Source: Colocasia esculenta (taxonomy: Eukaryota > Streptophyta > Magnoliopsida > Alismatales > Araceae). From it: 64,000 bases of DNA. Positions 12,502 to 24,108 of this stretch are shown here, in pieces. Each line of letters starts with the position of its first letter. The first letter of the stretch is position 1. The position numbers and the translations under genes are program-made. The stretch covers positions 99,485,698 through 99,549,697 of the forward strand of contig CM024758.1 of NCBI GenBank assembly GCA_014218235.1, in the 5' to 3' direction. The notes beneath the pieces were generated by a model. It ran no database searches, was not told the DNA's origin, and saw nothing but the letters and a program-made list of their open reading frames with translations.

Positions 12502-12960
12502 GGCTGCCACTGGGGCCACAGGAGCTGGCCAGGGATATGCAGGATACTGGGGCCACAGGTGTAGGGCTTACTGAAAGTTATGTACCAGAAACAGAACATC
12601 AGGGAGGCGGAGGAGAAGGACAAGGGCATGGACAAGGGGGATATGAAGGACAACAACATCATGCAGCCTATGAGTGGCCACCTTGGGAGCCAAACTATAG
12701 TTCAGGTCTACTCATATACCTGCATTTCAGCCTCCCATTTTACCGTACTCAGATATTAGTAGCTCACCTTATGGAGTACAAGGAGGATGGGGACCTTGGC
12801 CTTCACAAGAACAAGAGCCTAGTGGCCCTAGTGAAGCAACAAGTACATACAAACCGCTTGGTATATGGTGTCCAGCTCCATCACAATCTGGAGAAAGCTC
12901 AAGTCAACAATTTACACCAAGAGGGATTCAAATGGGTATGCATGATTTAACAAATTCCCT
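12387..12960 (+). pseudogene. hAT-1 transposase C-terminal tail, Asp and Gly/Gln-rich
   Basis: Continues the transposase after the TAG near 12386. It holds a run of GAT codons (poly-Asp, about 12471-12500), then Gly/Gln/His-rich sequence and a Ser/Pro/Tyr-rich tail once a frame change near 12710 is allowed. The long acidic tail after the dimerisation domain parallels the acidic tail of hAT-2. The GAT run is a trinucleotide repeat and may vary in length. Confidence 0.5.
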
Positions 12961-13059
12961 CTTTGTTATAGCTACCAAAACCCAAATGATGGTGGCTCAT
13001 CTATGTCTGGAAGTGGATGGAAAGATTATTAGTCTTCTATCAAATGTAAGTTACATGTA

Positions 13060-13327
13060 CAATGTCTTAAATTTCATGTTTTATGTACTATGAATGCATG
13101 TATAATTGATTTTTGATGCAAATTTAGTTCTTTCAATATATCAGATTTTTCTGTTTTTTTTCCTGATTTTTCCTGCATTTTTTCCAAAAAAATAAACATT
13201 TTATAGTCTGGCCGATCCAGGATCGGCCAGACTTCCCTGGGATCCAGCGGATCCTTCGATCCGATCCGATCCAGGATCGGATCGACCAGGGTCGATCCCG
13301 ATCCCGATCCCGATCCTGCCTTCCATG
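13060..13327. repeat. hAT-1 right-end module, inverted partner of 14467-14735
   Basis: 268 bp that includes AT-rich sequence with CAAATTTAGTTCTTTCAAT, a T-rich run, a TCTGGCCGATCCAGGATCGG palindrome and the CATGG terminus. The reverse complement of this whole module starts the element at 14467, with high similarity over its full length. It is the best marker of kinship between the autonomous and non-autonomous elements. Confidence 0.75.
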
Positions 13328-13721
13328 ATAGCAACAACACATCAAAACCCTCATAGGACACATAAACCTTAACTTTTTAATACGCTTAACATGATTAACA
13401 TAATCATCGCAACTAACACAACTCACTAACTAATCATAGATCAAACCATTAAACCTATAACATGCTTTACTAATATGGAAACAACTTAAACACTTTAACA
13501 GTACCCTAGAAAACCAAGGCTAGGTCAACATAAGACCCTCGCAGCCCAACCATCACAAACACACCTCGGAAGCTAAATCGCGACAAACACAGGCGTTGCC
13601 TTCAGAAACGCGAGACCCCACGATCGCGATTCAAAGAAGAACGCGACAGGGCCCAATGCCGCGACATGAACGCGACGGCCCCATATGTTGCCTTCAAGCC
13701 AAACGATATAATACTCAACAA

Positions 13722-16483
13722 CATGGATGGCACAGTCGGATCGGGTGCTGGGTCAGACCAGTCGACCCCGATCCTAGTCGGGTCGGAGGATCCGCCCGAC
13801 TCCATGGTCTGGCCGATCTAAGATCGACCAGGTTAAAAAATGAAGAAAAATTATGAAAATGAAGAGAAAAATCAAAAAAATTTCTTTAAAAAACATATAA
13901 AAATTGCACATTTTGGGTCGATCTATAGTCTAGTTGCACACATATTGATATTAGAATTCAGAGCAACGATAATTATGATACCTTATGTATCTGAACATCA
14001 TTTAGTAAATGTTATATTTATAGTTTCATTTACTTAAGATATTACATGTAAATAGAAAGTACTCCTTTGAATCCAATAAAATATTAAAAAAATCATATCT
14101 CTTACAAATAAAAAGTCAACTCTTCCATCCAAGAAGAAAATCGCGATTTCGGTAGTTCCATCAAAATAGCGACTTTCTAATCTTTTATAATTTGGCATAT
14201 CTAAAAATTTCATAATTAAAATAAATTCAATAGAATATTAAAAATTAAAAGTCTGGTAAAAGAAGTCAAACGTGCATATGACTTCTCCAAGGGAGCCACT
14301 CTCCTACTGACAACACAGTCTGCTTGAGACCTCTTAGGATTTTGTCAAACCTAAACTATCATCACCAAACTCATGAGAATTGTCACTTTCTCGTTTCTTT
14401 CCAATAAAAGTGAAAAATCTGATGAGTATAGGTGATGATAGCATATGTTGTAAACCAAATCCTGAGCATGGAAGGCAGGATCGGAATCGGGATCAGGATC
14501 GACCAGCTCGATCCGATCCTGGATCGGATCGGATCGCAAGATCCCATGGATCCAAGGGAAGTCTGGCCGATCCTAGATCGGCAGTTTATAAAATGGTTTT
14601 TTTGGGGAAAAAATTCAGGAAAATTCAGGAAAAAACAGAAAAAAAACAGCAAAAATGAGGGAAAATCTGATAAATTGAAAGAACTAATATTTGCATAAAA
14701 ACCAATCATACATGCATTCATAATATATGAAACATAAGATTTTGTGTATTATTACTACTATTAATACAGAAAAGTATAAAATATTAAAGACTTAGTGTAT
14801 TATTGACCTGAATACCATTTAAGTAAATGTTAAAATTTGTAGTTTCATTTATTTAAGATATTACATGTAAATAAGGAAATATTCCCCATTTGAATCCAAT
14901 AAAAATATCAAAAAAATCACATCTCTTACTAATAAAAAGTCAACTCTCCCATCCAAGAAGAAATCGCAATTTTTGTGATTTTATCAAAGTAGCAACTTTC
15001 TAATCTCTCATAATTTGACATATTTAAAATTTTATAATTCAAATAAGTCTAATAAAATATTAACAATTTAAAGTCCAACAAAAAAAAAATCAAACGTGCA
15101 TATGACTTCTCCAAGAAGCCTCTCTCCTACTGACAGCACTAAGTCTACTTGAGACCTCTTAGGATTTGGTCAAACTAAGCTATCATCACCCAAACTCTGA
15201 GTGTCATGAGTTGGGTGATGGTAGCTCATTTGACCAAATTCTGAGAGGTTTGGATGATGATAACTTAGTTTGACCAAATCTTGAGAGGTCTCAAGCAGAC
15301 TAAGTGCTGTCAGTAGGAGAGTGGCTCCATTGGAGAAGTCACATGCACGTTTGACTTTTTTTACACCGACTTTGAATTTTTAGTGTTCCTTGGTTTTATT
15401 TGAATTATCAAATTTTAGATAAGCTAAATTACGAGAGATAGAAAGTTAGCATTTCGCTAAAATCACCAAAATCGCGATTTTCTTCTTCGATGAGAGAGTT
15501 GACTTTTTATTGGTAAGAGATATGATTTTTTTGATATTTTTATTAGATTCAAATGGGGGTACTTCCTTATTTACATGTAATATCTTAAGTAAATGAAACT
15601 ACAATACTAACATTTACTTAAATGATATTAAGGTAAATAAGGGGATCCTGACAACCCTGCCTGAAGAGGATCCTAAAGGTAGCCTGAGGGAATTGACCTG
15701 GATCATCTGGATCGCCTGGAATCGGTCGATCCTTACTTGATCCATCGATCCAACTCGATTCTGCCGATCCAGCTCGATTTGCCGATTCAGGGACTTCCCC
15801 CCCATAATCGGATCCATAGCCCTCGATCCGATCCAGGATCGACCGATTCTGGGTCGATCCTGGCGATTTTGCCTTCCATGATCCTGAGAGGTCTCAAGCA
15901 GATTAAGTGCTGTCAGTAGGATACTGGCTCCCTTGGAGAAGTCATATGCACGCTTGACTTTTTTTACCGGACTTTGGATTTTTAGTATTCTATTTGATTT
16001 ATTTGAATTATGAAATTTTTAGATATGTCAAATTATGAAAGATTAGAAAGTCGCTATTTTGATGGAACCACCGAAATCGCGATTTTCTTCTTGGATGGGA
16101 GAGTTGACTTTTTATTTGTAAGAGATGATTTTTTTGATATTTTTATTGGATTCAAATGGGGGGTACTTCCTTATTTATATGTAATATCTTAAGTAAATGA
16201 AACTATAAATATAACATTTACTTAAATGATGTTTAGGTAAATAAGGTAAGTGGACGGGATCAGACGTAGTTAAGGTATGCTGAGAGAATCGGCCTACATC
16301 AGATGGAATCGGGGTGGAGCGCTCAGAGTCGGCCCGACTCCACCCGATTCCGGTTGACCCACCCCGATTCCACCTTATACTGTGGGTGGGTGGTTGTTCC
16401 CCCTCCCAAATCGGGTCGCCATAGGCTGATTCCGCTGCGAGTCAGCCGACTCCACTCCGAGTCGGCCAATTTTGCCATCCATG
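13722..16483. mobile_element. Non-autonomous hAT-type element A (2.8 kb) with AGTCGG ends
   Basis: Ends CATGGATGGCACAGTCGG / CATGGATGGCAAAATTGG, duplications CTCAACAA (13714-13721) and CTCAACAG (16484-16491). Its core is a hairpin of two AT-rich arms (13979-14458 and 15881-16246) interrupted by element B. Subterminal word AGTCGG/CCGACTC at both ends. No ORF of substance. The small element at 42577-42805 shares its right end closely, including the GGGTGGGTG..CCCCC patch. Confidence 0.8.
14467..15880. mobile_element. Non-autonomous hAT-type element B (1.4 kb), nested in element A
   Basis: Ends CATGGAAGGCAGGATCGG / CATGGAAGGCAAAATCGCC, perfect 8-bp duplication ATCCTGAG (14459-14466, 15881-15888). 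Left 270 bp is the inverted copy of the right end of hAT-1. Inside are two inverted AT-rich arms, about 14807-15200 and 15215-15634, forming a hairpin. It landed inside an arm of element A at a site both arms carry (CCAAATCCTGAGAGG). Confidence 0.87.
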
Positions 16484-17300
16484 CTCAACAGTCGAAGTGT
16501 AAATCGTGACGAACCACATTGTCGCGTTTACAGTAATCGGTAACAACCAAAGAGAAACGCGACGGACTATCCCGTCGCGTTCTCACCAAAACACGATGGT
16601 TCAAACCGTTGCCTTATCAGGCGGACGGCTAAACCCCTCTTTCCTTCATGAAACCATTCCAAACCATGTCTAAGCTAACATTTAAATCTTTACAATGAAA
16701 ACCACACTGTCAACACCACAATAGCATGCTTTACAAAGCTCTAAAGTATTTAAATCTAATGAAACTACAAGGAAGTCTCCCTACCATTATCAAGAACCCA
16801 AATCTCGCGAAGAACGTCACATCGCTGGTGCATCCACGCTCCGGACGACTTCCTCGCGTGGAAACCGCGTCCAACAAACCTCCAGCAAGCCGAAAACGCC
16901 AAGAACTACTGCACAACAGCTTCCCACGGTCGGACATAGCCTCCTCTGCTTTGTCTGACCCGAAACAGAGCAATAAATGCAACAATAAAAATTGCGACGT
17001 AGGCAGACGTCACGTTTAAAAGGCCTTAAACGCGACAGACCTACCCGTCGCCAAACGCGCCGCGCACCGGAAAGACGGTTTGGTGAATCGCGATGTAGGA
17101 AGCCGTTGCGTTAAAAACGCGACGACCTACTCCGTCGTCTTCTTCACCAGAAAATCTGGTGTGCTGTTTGAGCCCAAACCTCCGGCCTACAACACCCACA
17201 CCACACACAGAAGTCTCAACCAAAACTCTATGACCCCACATTGATCATGAGCACCACACCAGAATTGCTAAACACGGATCCGGGTGACCACGACATTGCA
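16484..17300. other. Right part of the solo LTR, CGCGAC-word rich
   Basis: Sequence between element A and the LTR end. It carries about a dozen CGCGAC, GTCGCG or GTCGC words in short inverted pairs (for example 16537-16590 and 16990-17130). No credible gene. Confidence 0.5.
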
Positions 17301-17432
17301 TGCATTGACCCAATGGATGTATAATGTATACATTTGTTAGGGTATATACATTATATTTGTACACTAATATGATGTGTACATATTTATATTATTACATATA
17401 TATTATGTGTGTATACATCTATACTATACTAA

Positions 17433-17459
17433 CTAGCTCTATGCCCGTGCGATGCACGG
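17433..17459 (-). terminator. Helitron 3' terminus: hairpin plus CTAG
   Basis: On the minus strand a 6-bp GC stem with ATC loop (17445-17459) lies 8 nt before CTAG (17433-17436), with T next. This is the usual structure of Helitron 3' ends. The orientation agrees with the minus-strand helicase of this arm. Confidence 0.8.
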
Positions 17460-17839
17460 AAAATTTTAGATTTGAAATGATTACTTTTAAATCGAATAAA
17501 ATAAATAGATGAAAAAATATTTTTAAAAATTTCATAAAATGACTATTGAAGAGTGTCAAACAAAAAGGTCTTAAAGTAAAGTTCCATCTTGAAAAGTTCA
17601 CATGTGCTATGTAATTCTAGTAATTTAACATCAAATTACAAATTCTTTTTTCACATCTTTCAATTTCTTCTTTTTTCGAATTTAATTTACTTCATCTTGT
17701 TGCTCGAATATTTTGTAGGAGTAGCATCTCCAGACAAATTTTCCCCGTGATCATGGTTTGAATAGATCTCTTCAAAGTAGCTACTTAGAGAACATGTTAT
17801 TGAAAATGTATCCTATAGTACAAAGAAGAAAAATATTAA

Positions 17840-20330
17840 TATATCAGTAAAATTTAATTCAAGAGGGTTAAACCTTTTCAAATTTTGGAATAAACATATA
17901 GCTACTAATGTAAAGCAATATTATTGTATTGAAGATACGAAGAAGGTTTAAAATTTTATTTAGTTTTACTTACATGTTTCACATCTTCAATATCATTAGC
18001 TTGTTTGACACTGTCATCTTATTTAACATTGTTTGTAGATTTCTGCAAATATTAAAGCAGATAGTTTTAGTTACTAAATCATATTTTTTACATAAATTTT
18101 CTTAAAAACATATGAAAAATAATCTTTATGTATAATAGGAGGTAGTATGATAATGTGATTTACATTTGTAGTAGTTAAATATTTTTCGATCAATTTTTTA
18201 TCATCATCAGTCATATGATTGAAGGTTGAATTCAGATATTTGTATTTTAAAGATGAATTTATTTGTAGAAATTTATTATTTTTTGGAAATTAATCTCTAT
18301 CTCCATCCAATAAAGAGAGAATAAATCACTTATTAACAATTTGAAATTTGATCAATAATATGTTGTATGTTGTTTAAATTAGAAAAATAATTTACCTTTG
18401 TTACTCATTCTCACAATTCTACTGTAGATTGGCCGATGATTTAAATGGCCTTACGATCATAACACAAATGAGGCACTTTTAGTATGATCAATAACTCTCA
18501 GTTGAAGTTTATATCTGTCAATTACGAAAATAAAGACACTACTTAAAATATAATTTAAATCATAGAAAGGAAAAATTTAAATCTATAAGTAATATCTTGG
18601 TACCTCAACTCTATCAAAATAGAGCAATTTTCACACCTAAATTTGCCACTGCCAGTTTATATTTTCTTTCTACATTTTTTTTGCAAGTGTTGTAGAACCA
18701 GTTGAATTCAATTTCAATTTTTACAACTGTCGCCAATGTTATGCACGCGCATAGCTGCATCAGAGCAATTTGTCAAATCAAAAAAATTTGATTGTGGAAA
18801 TTTACAATTTATATCAATCAAAATCTCAAATTAAATAGACTCTGCAATTTAAATTAAGATGGCTAATTAGAAGCTGTAGATTAAATTTTTTATTCACAAA
18901 TATTTACCCTCATTTAAATACATGAATTAACTTTTTTATTTTACCTGATGTCTCTTAAATATCATCTAGAAATTTTCTCTCAAATAAATGCAGTAAATCT
19001 TTCTTGATTGAATATGAAGGTTGGCTTGAGATTTGAGAAATTCTTAAAATTGTGGTTGCACCTCCATAATGAAGCCTATTTATTAAGAAATAGTAATGTT
19101 GAAGCAACTTATAAAATGATTTTTTTGTAAATTATATTGTATTATTTTAAGTTTACCTAGTTTTGGAATCAACAACTTCAGACATACTTTGATCGAAGAA
19201 TATTATGGTGGTGAAGAATGAGTTAGACAAAGTGTCAATAGCTGAAAGAGAAATAAACATAGAAATTATATTAAAAGAATAATCATAGTTGCAAAAACAA
19301 TCGAAAAAGTTTTAAAATGCTCTTCTTGTCATAACATAAGTAGTTTCTTAGAAGTCAAGTGAAATCCCTTTCCACAACTTAATCCTCGCTAAATGTAGAA
19401 TTATCATAAATGGTGTTTGAACATCTCTGCCAACATCCTTTGCAACTTGCTCAACAAAATTATCACATCTTGTGCAATTCAAATTTTTCTTGCTAGAAAT
19501 TTCATCATAAAAATTAATAGTTATCAATTATAATATATACTTATGTAAACATAGAAAATAAGTGAAAACCAAAATAATATTTTATCACACTATAATGAGA
19601 AACACTTACTATTCATCGTTTAATTCAAATGTCAATCTTTTTTTTTTTTTTTTTTCTCATTGTTCTTTCACTCTTCAATCTTCCTAATCCTAGTTAGTAC
19701 TCCAATTACATCTATCATAAAATTGCATAATAAAGTATATTATTTTTGATAAACTTGTAATATATATATATAATAAATCTTACATTTACATCTAATATAG
19801 ATAAAGATAAAATAGATAAGCCACCGAAACATATATTTAAAAAGTTTCCTTACTTACCAACTAAGTATGTTTCATCGACATATTTTGAAATTATGTCATC
19901 AAATATGATGAAATGGAATGCATGAACAAACACCAAAGTGTCATCATAGTAGAGTAAAAAAGTTCACTTTGAAGTTATGATTACTGGTTTTATAGTATCC
20001 ATTGTTCTTTCCAACTTCAAAGTTCGTGATTATATAGATTTTTCCTTCATTCAACTGAGACTCGAATTATTATTTTAAGTCTTCATTATTGTTACTTAAA
20101 TCTTTAGACCCAGTGGTCATTCAAATATCAATATATGAATATGATATTTGAATAGAAAAGAATTAAATGATAAATATATTACCTTTTCGTCTAATATTAG
20201 CATATCAATGCTATTGACTTCTCTAAAATTGTTGAACTTTAGTGTGTTTCACAATCATGTTATCCCCGACTTTGATTTTTCAAGTTTTTGAAAGGATTGA
20301 TGTCATCAATATTATCGAATTTGGGTGCTA
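17840..20330 (-). pseudogene. Helitron RPA-like gene, left-arm copy (decayed)
   Basis: Mirror copy of 28440-30840. The minus strand retains the zinc-ribbon region (about 18740-18620), an OB-fold-like stretch near 18560-18420 and an N-terminal OB-like region near 20300-19850. Many stops and indels. RPA large-subunit-like genes downstream of the helicase are typical of plant Helitrons and presumably bind single-stranded DNA during rolling-circle transposition. Confidence 0.55.
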
Positions 20331-20559
20331 TGATCTGTAAATTGTTTTTTAACATATTTAAGTAAGACATTTTAATATATATAATAAAATGTCAACAAAT
20401 GTAATGGAAAAATTCTTTTGTTTAACATGCGTGCACATTGTAAGATGAGTAGACATGTAATACTAGATGAAAAAATATCGTAAAATAATATAGTTGTAAC
20501 GTATGTCAAGTTTTGGAATATTCCTTGAAAACAATATTATTTGTACTGTTTGTTATATC

Positions 20560-21489
20560 TCCTTCCTTATTAATGATCAAAATATTCAATCTTTTTTACT
20601 TCTAACTTGAGAGACTATAACATATAATTGTCCATGACTTAAATTGGTCTCAGTTGGACTTGAATCTTATTTATTGTCATAGCAAAGCAAACAGTCTATG
20701 GATATTGCCTTCTTTAATGTTTTAAGCCATTTTGATTGTGAGGATAATCCGAGGAATGAAAATCTTCTATTTGATTTTGTTGCCAAAGATCACTTTTGCT
20801 TTTGTAACATGGTTTCCCGAGTGAGTGATTATCACACTTGTGCCATTGCATAACTCAGCACTACGGTCGATGTTCCTAAGCAACATGACAAGAACACCAA
20901 TCTTCAACTTTGACATATGATTTGGAATTTCTGAACATTATTGTTTAGAAAGTCTAGAATATAAAGATCATCTTGACTTTCAACATCATTATTAGCCTAC
21001 AAGTGGAATCAGAACTCAGATGCATCTTTTCTTCTCTTGGGACTAAAGATGACATGTATCATTAATATTCTCAACAATATCATGAGTAGAAGCAAGGATA
21101 GTTCTCTCTTGTAGATAGCTTGGATCACATAAATTCTCTAGCAAGGAAAAATATGTACTGTCCACTATTGCTGCAAGTCGACAATATGAATCTTTAGTAA
21201 GGAATTCATCTGGAACGTCTATCTCTACTTCTCCATCATTTGGTTGTCTTAAACGACCATCTCCAAGTCTAATCTTTAAGATCCAATATGCAAATTCTTT
21301 AATCTCACTGGAATTAACATTAGAACAACTTGTTGGAGTCTCATATTTTATTCAATGTTAAAAAGTTGACATGAATTTCACAAATATGAAGAAATAATTG
21401 TTGCGAAAATAATGTCCTTTCTACTCCTTTTAAGAATGATAAGTAAGATTTATCTGAAATCACCTCCTAAAACAACAAATTTACCACCG
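20560..21489 (-). pseudogene. Helitron PIF1-type helicase, C-terminal part, left-arm copy
   Basis: The minus-strand translation contains FGGKFVVLGGDFR near the Copia junction (about 21494-21450), a KNMRLQ-like region near 21330, and the SHGQLYV region near 20640-20600, with stops between. It matches 27250-28250 in the right arm in the opposite orientation. The N-terminal side continues beyond the Copia insertion at 26992-26750. Confidence 0.65.
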
Positions 21490-21494
21490 AAAAG

Positions 21495-23599
21495 TGTTGG
21501 ATCGAGATGACACTTTAGTTGTCCTAGAGGGAGGTGAATAGGACTTCTTGTGCTTTAAAAATTTTTATCTAAAAGATAAACAACACTAAATAACTTTGCC
21601 AGTATTAGTGTGGTGTGTGAGACAAGTGAAAACTTGCGGAATCAATCACACAAGAAGGCACAAGAATTTTATCTTGGTTCGGCCCTTCCCACATAGAAGT
21701 CCTACGTTCAGTCCCCAAGAAACCACTTGGGATTTCACTAACTACCAAGAAATACTTGGCATTCTCTCAAACCCGAGAGGAATTACAAACCCACTTGCTC
21801 CCCAACAAATCTTTCCTTAACCAAGGGGTACAAAGACCATCTACACATGTAGATCTTCCTTCACAAGAGGGGTACAGCATGATACAAACCTCCTGCGGGT
21901 TTCCTTACACAGAAGTATGAAAGACTTGTGTGTCTGCTCAACAACAATGAGTAAACACAGAGATTTAGAAAGAGAACAAATGAAAGTGGAGTTCAGCTCT
22001 TTCTAAAACAGAGAGGTGGACTGAAGAGAGTCTGAAATGCAGTAATCCACCAAGCGAAGAAGACTTCTAATTGCCATTGGAGAGTTTGAAGTCTAAGATT
22101 GAGGATGATTCTCTTTCTCTTTGAGTGGCTCTTCTAGCTTTGGATGAGAGTGAAGTGTAAGCTTCTAAGTCTTCTTTGTATGTGTCTCTTCTCTTGTGTG
22201 TGGACTCAAGCTTCGGCTTCATATATATGAACTTCAATTTGACCGTTTGAGTTTTGGCCGTTGGAAACTAGCCGTTGAAGGATGTCCGTTGAGAGAAGCT
22301 TTGATCTTCTTAGGTTTGTCCATCAAATCTTTAGCTCCATGAGACCCAACGTCTTTAGGCTATATTTTGTAGCTTCATGCTTGAGAGACACTCTCATGAT
22401 TGTTCTGCAGGTTCCATGCTCAAAACTGAAGGCTAGCCATACTTCATTAATGTTCTGCAAACTTGAAAGGACAAGACACAAGCATATGCCTCCATACATG
22501 CCTTCAGAGGTAAGTGAGATAAAGGATATAAAGTATGAAAAAGTTCAGACAGAAGTTCAGAACATTTAAAGATGAACAGACAGTTGCACAAGATTTCTTT
22601 CTGAAAGTCATGGGATTTCTGACAGTAGCAGGTAGATTCTGACAGATAGCCCATACAGCTTATACTTATCAAGCATTTAATTCTTGACCATCCATCAACC
22701 AGAGATCACTTATCTTCCTGCTAGTGCAAGAGAAAAATATATCTCATATATTATAGTCCCAAAAGGGATACTTCTCAGATAAATAATTTTGAATAAAATT
22801 TTTTCCGTCAAAAAGATAATTGAATTTTAACTGAAAAAAAAGATTTTAAGGAAACTATCTCAATGTAAAGATATTTCAACGTAAAACTTATGTAATGATG
22901 TATATTAATTTGTATTTACTGATAGAGGCTTGAAATAACATCTAAATACAGATATACAAAAGTTGATAAGAGACACTTCGACTTTCAAGAAGTCGGAGTA
23001 AGACTTAGCAATATAATGTAACAGATAATAAACTTCGACTTCAGAAGGAATACAACTACTTCGACTTCATTGAAGTCGGAGTAAGAAAGCAATGACTTCG
23101 ACTTCTTGGGAAGCCGGAGTGCCAACAAATTGATAGCGGACTTCGACTTATATGAAGTCGGAGTACGTCCAACTTCGACTTTCAAGGAGTCGAAGTGAGG
23201 CTCAATAGATAACCAATCGGTAAAAAGACTTAGACTTTTCAGGAGTCGGAGTATTGCCAGACTTCGACTTCTTAGGAGTCGGAGTACTGCTAGACTTCGA
23301 CTTCTTAGGAGTCGGAGTGTTACCAGATTGTTCATCAATCGAAGCATTACTTCGACTTTACAGGAGTCGGAGTCGGAGTTAGTGTGATATACAGTGTACG
23401 CTGTGGACTTAAGAAAAATTTCGTTGTGAGATACTTAGGTTCTGTGTAGGCATAGTCTTTGACAGAAAGTATGTTTGTGTAAATAAGAGTTTTTTTATTT
23501 TCATAAATGGTAAAGGTGAATATATTAAAAGATTTTGTCATAGCAAAAATATTATGATAATGTTTTAGTAATCAAAGAGATAGGAAAAGTTCCTCAACA
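21495..23599 (-). repeat. 3' LTR of the SIRE-like element
   Basis: 2105 bp. Read on the plus strand it shows the signature GAGGGAGGTGAATAGG near the edge and a TTGGTTCGG..CCTACGT block (about 21675-21710), both common in reverse-oriented LTRs of this lineage. It contains an AGTCGGAGT/ACTTCGACTT minisatellite at 22975-23375. Confidence 0.75.
22975..23375. repeat. Minisatellite of ACTTCGACTT / AGTCGGAGT hairpin units
   Basis: About ten units of roughly 30-50 bp. Each has ACTTCGACTT, a few bases (often CTTAGG or TCAAGG), then AGTCGGAGT, so each unit can fold as a small hairpin. The minus-strand ORF of Leu/Arg/Ser repeats here (23347-22985) is a by-product. Confidence 0.8.
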
Positions 23600-24108
23600 A
23601 TTCTCCCCATTTTTGTTAATGACAAAAACTTTTACATGGTCAGTGAAAATAAATTTGATTTTGCATAACAGTTGATTTCTGTCTTATTTGTTTCTTATTT
23701 TTTTTCTTTTAAAAATAGGTTAATACAAAAACTGCAAAAGCTGGTAATGCAAAAACAATTGTTTTCTTTCTCCCCCTTTGTGACATTAATAGAAAGGCAA
23801 AAATAGACAGCAAATGGAGAAACAAGTTTATATTGATTGCTGTAATGAGTACATTATGAGGTAAAGGTGGAGCTAGGGAGATACAGAGAAGGAGGGATGC
23901 AAGCCAGAAAAGGCCGAAGAGGATCCCATAGTTTCTTCTCGTTGTATGGGAAAAAATTTCAAACTAAAAGGATCTATTCTATAGGAGGGTCCTATGGAAG
24001 GGAGTTTCTTATAAGACTTAACATGCCGGCGATGATACCAGCTGAGTCTTTTATGGTACTTGTCATCAGACATGGTATCCTTAAGGGGAACAAATTTCTT
24101 CTTAGCAG

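Larger units (their letters stand above)
8401..13327 (+). mobile_element. Complete autonomous-type hAT transposon (hAT-1)
   Basis: Starts CATGGAAGGA and ends TGCCTTCCATG, bounded by perfect 8-bp duplications ATAGCAAC (8393-8400, 13328-13335). Layout: GATCGA-word array (8401-8720), pyrimidine-rich and intron-bearing leader (8720-9608), transposase pseudogene (9609-12960), unique 3' part, then a GATCGG/GGATCC-word array (13205-13315). Length and order fit a full hAT element. The transposase is now broken by stops and frameshifts. The last ~260 bp is repeated in inverted orientation at the left end of the element at 14467-15880, identifying that one as a derivative of this family. Confidence 0.88.
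6061..17300 (-). mobile_element. Large solo LTR, probable Ty3/Del-like, split by nested hAT elements
   Basis: Starts TGTAGCGACCC at 6061 and ends GACATTGCA at 17300, with 5-bp duplications TGCAT at 6056-6060 and 17301-17305. Removing four first-order hAT insertions (6925-7109, 7291-7783, 8401-13327, 13722-16483) and their duplicated sites leaves about 2.8 kb without any recognisable gag or pol, as expected of a solo LTR. The TGTAGCGACC end reads as the usual GGGTCGCTACA 3' end of Ty3 LTRs on the minus strand, hence the strand call. Segments 13560-13680 and 16500-17130 are studded with CGCGAC/GTCGCG words. A small non-autonomous LTR element is the alternative. Confidence 0.5.

Noticed and set aside
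12316..12662. Minus-strand ORFs with poly-His, poly-Ile and poly-Ser
   Set aside because: They are the shadow of the GAT repeat in the hAT-1 transposase tail.
22985..23347. 120-codon minus-strand ORF of Leu/Arg/Ser repeats
   Set aside because: Created by the ACTTCGACTT minisatellite in the Copia LTR; period and composition explain it.
22975..23375. Regularly spaced repeats reminiscent of a CRISPR array
   Set aside because: The repeats themselves are degenerate and hairpin-paired, spacers are not unique, and the context is a plant LTR.
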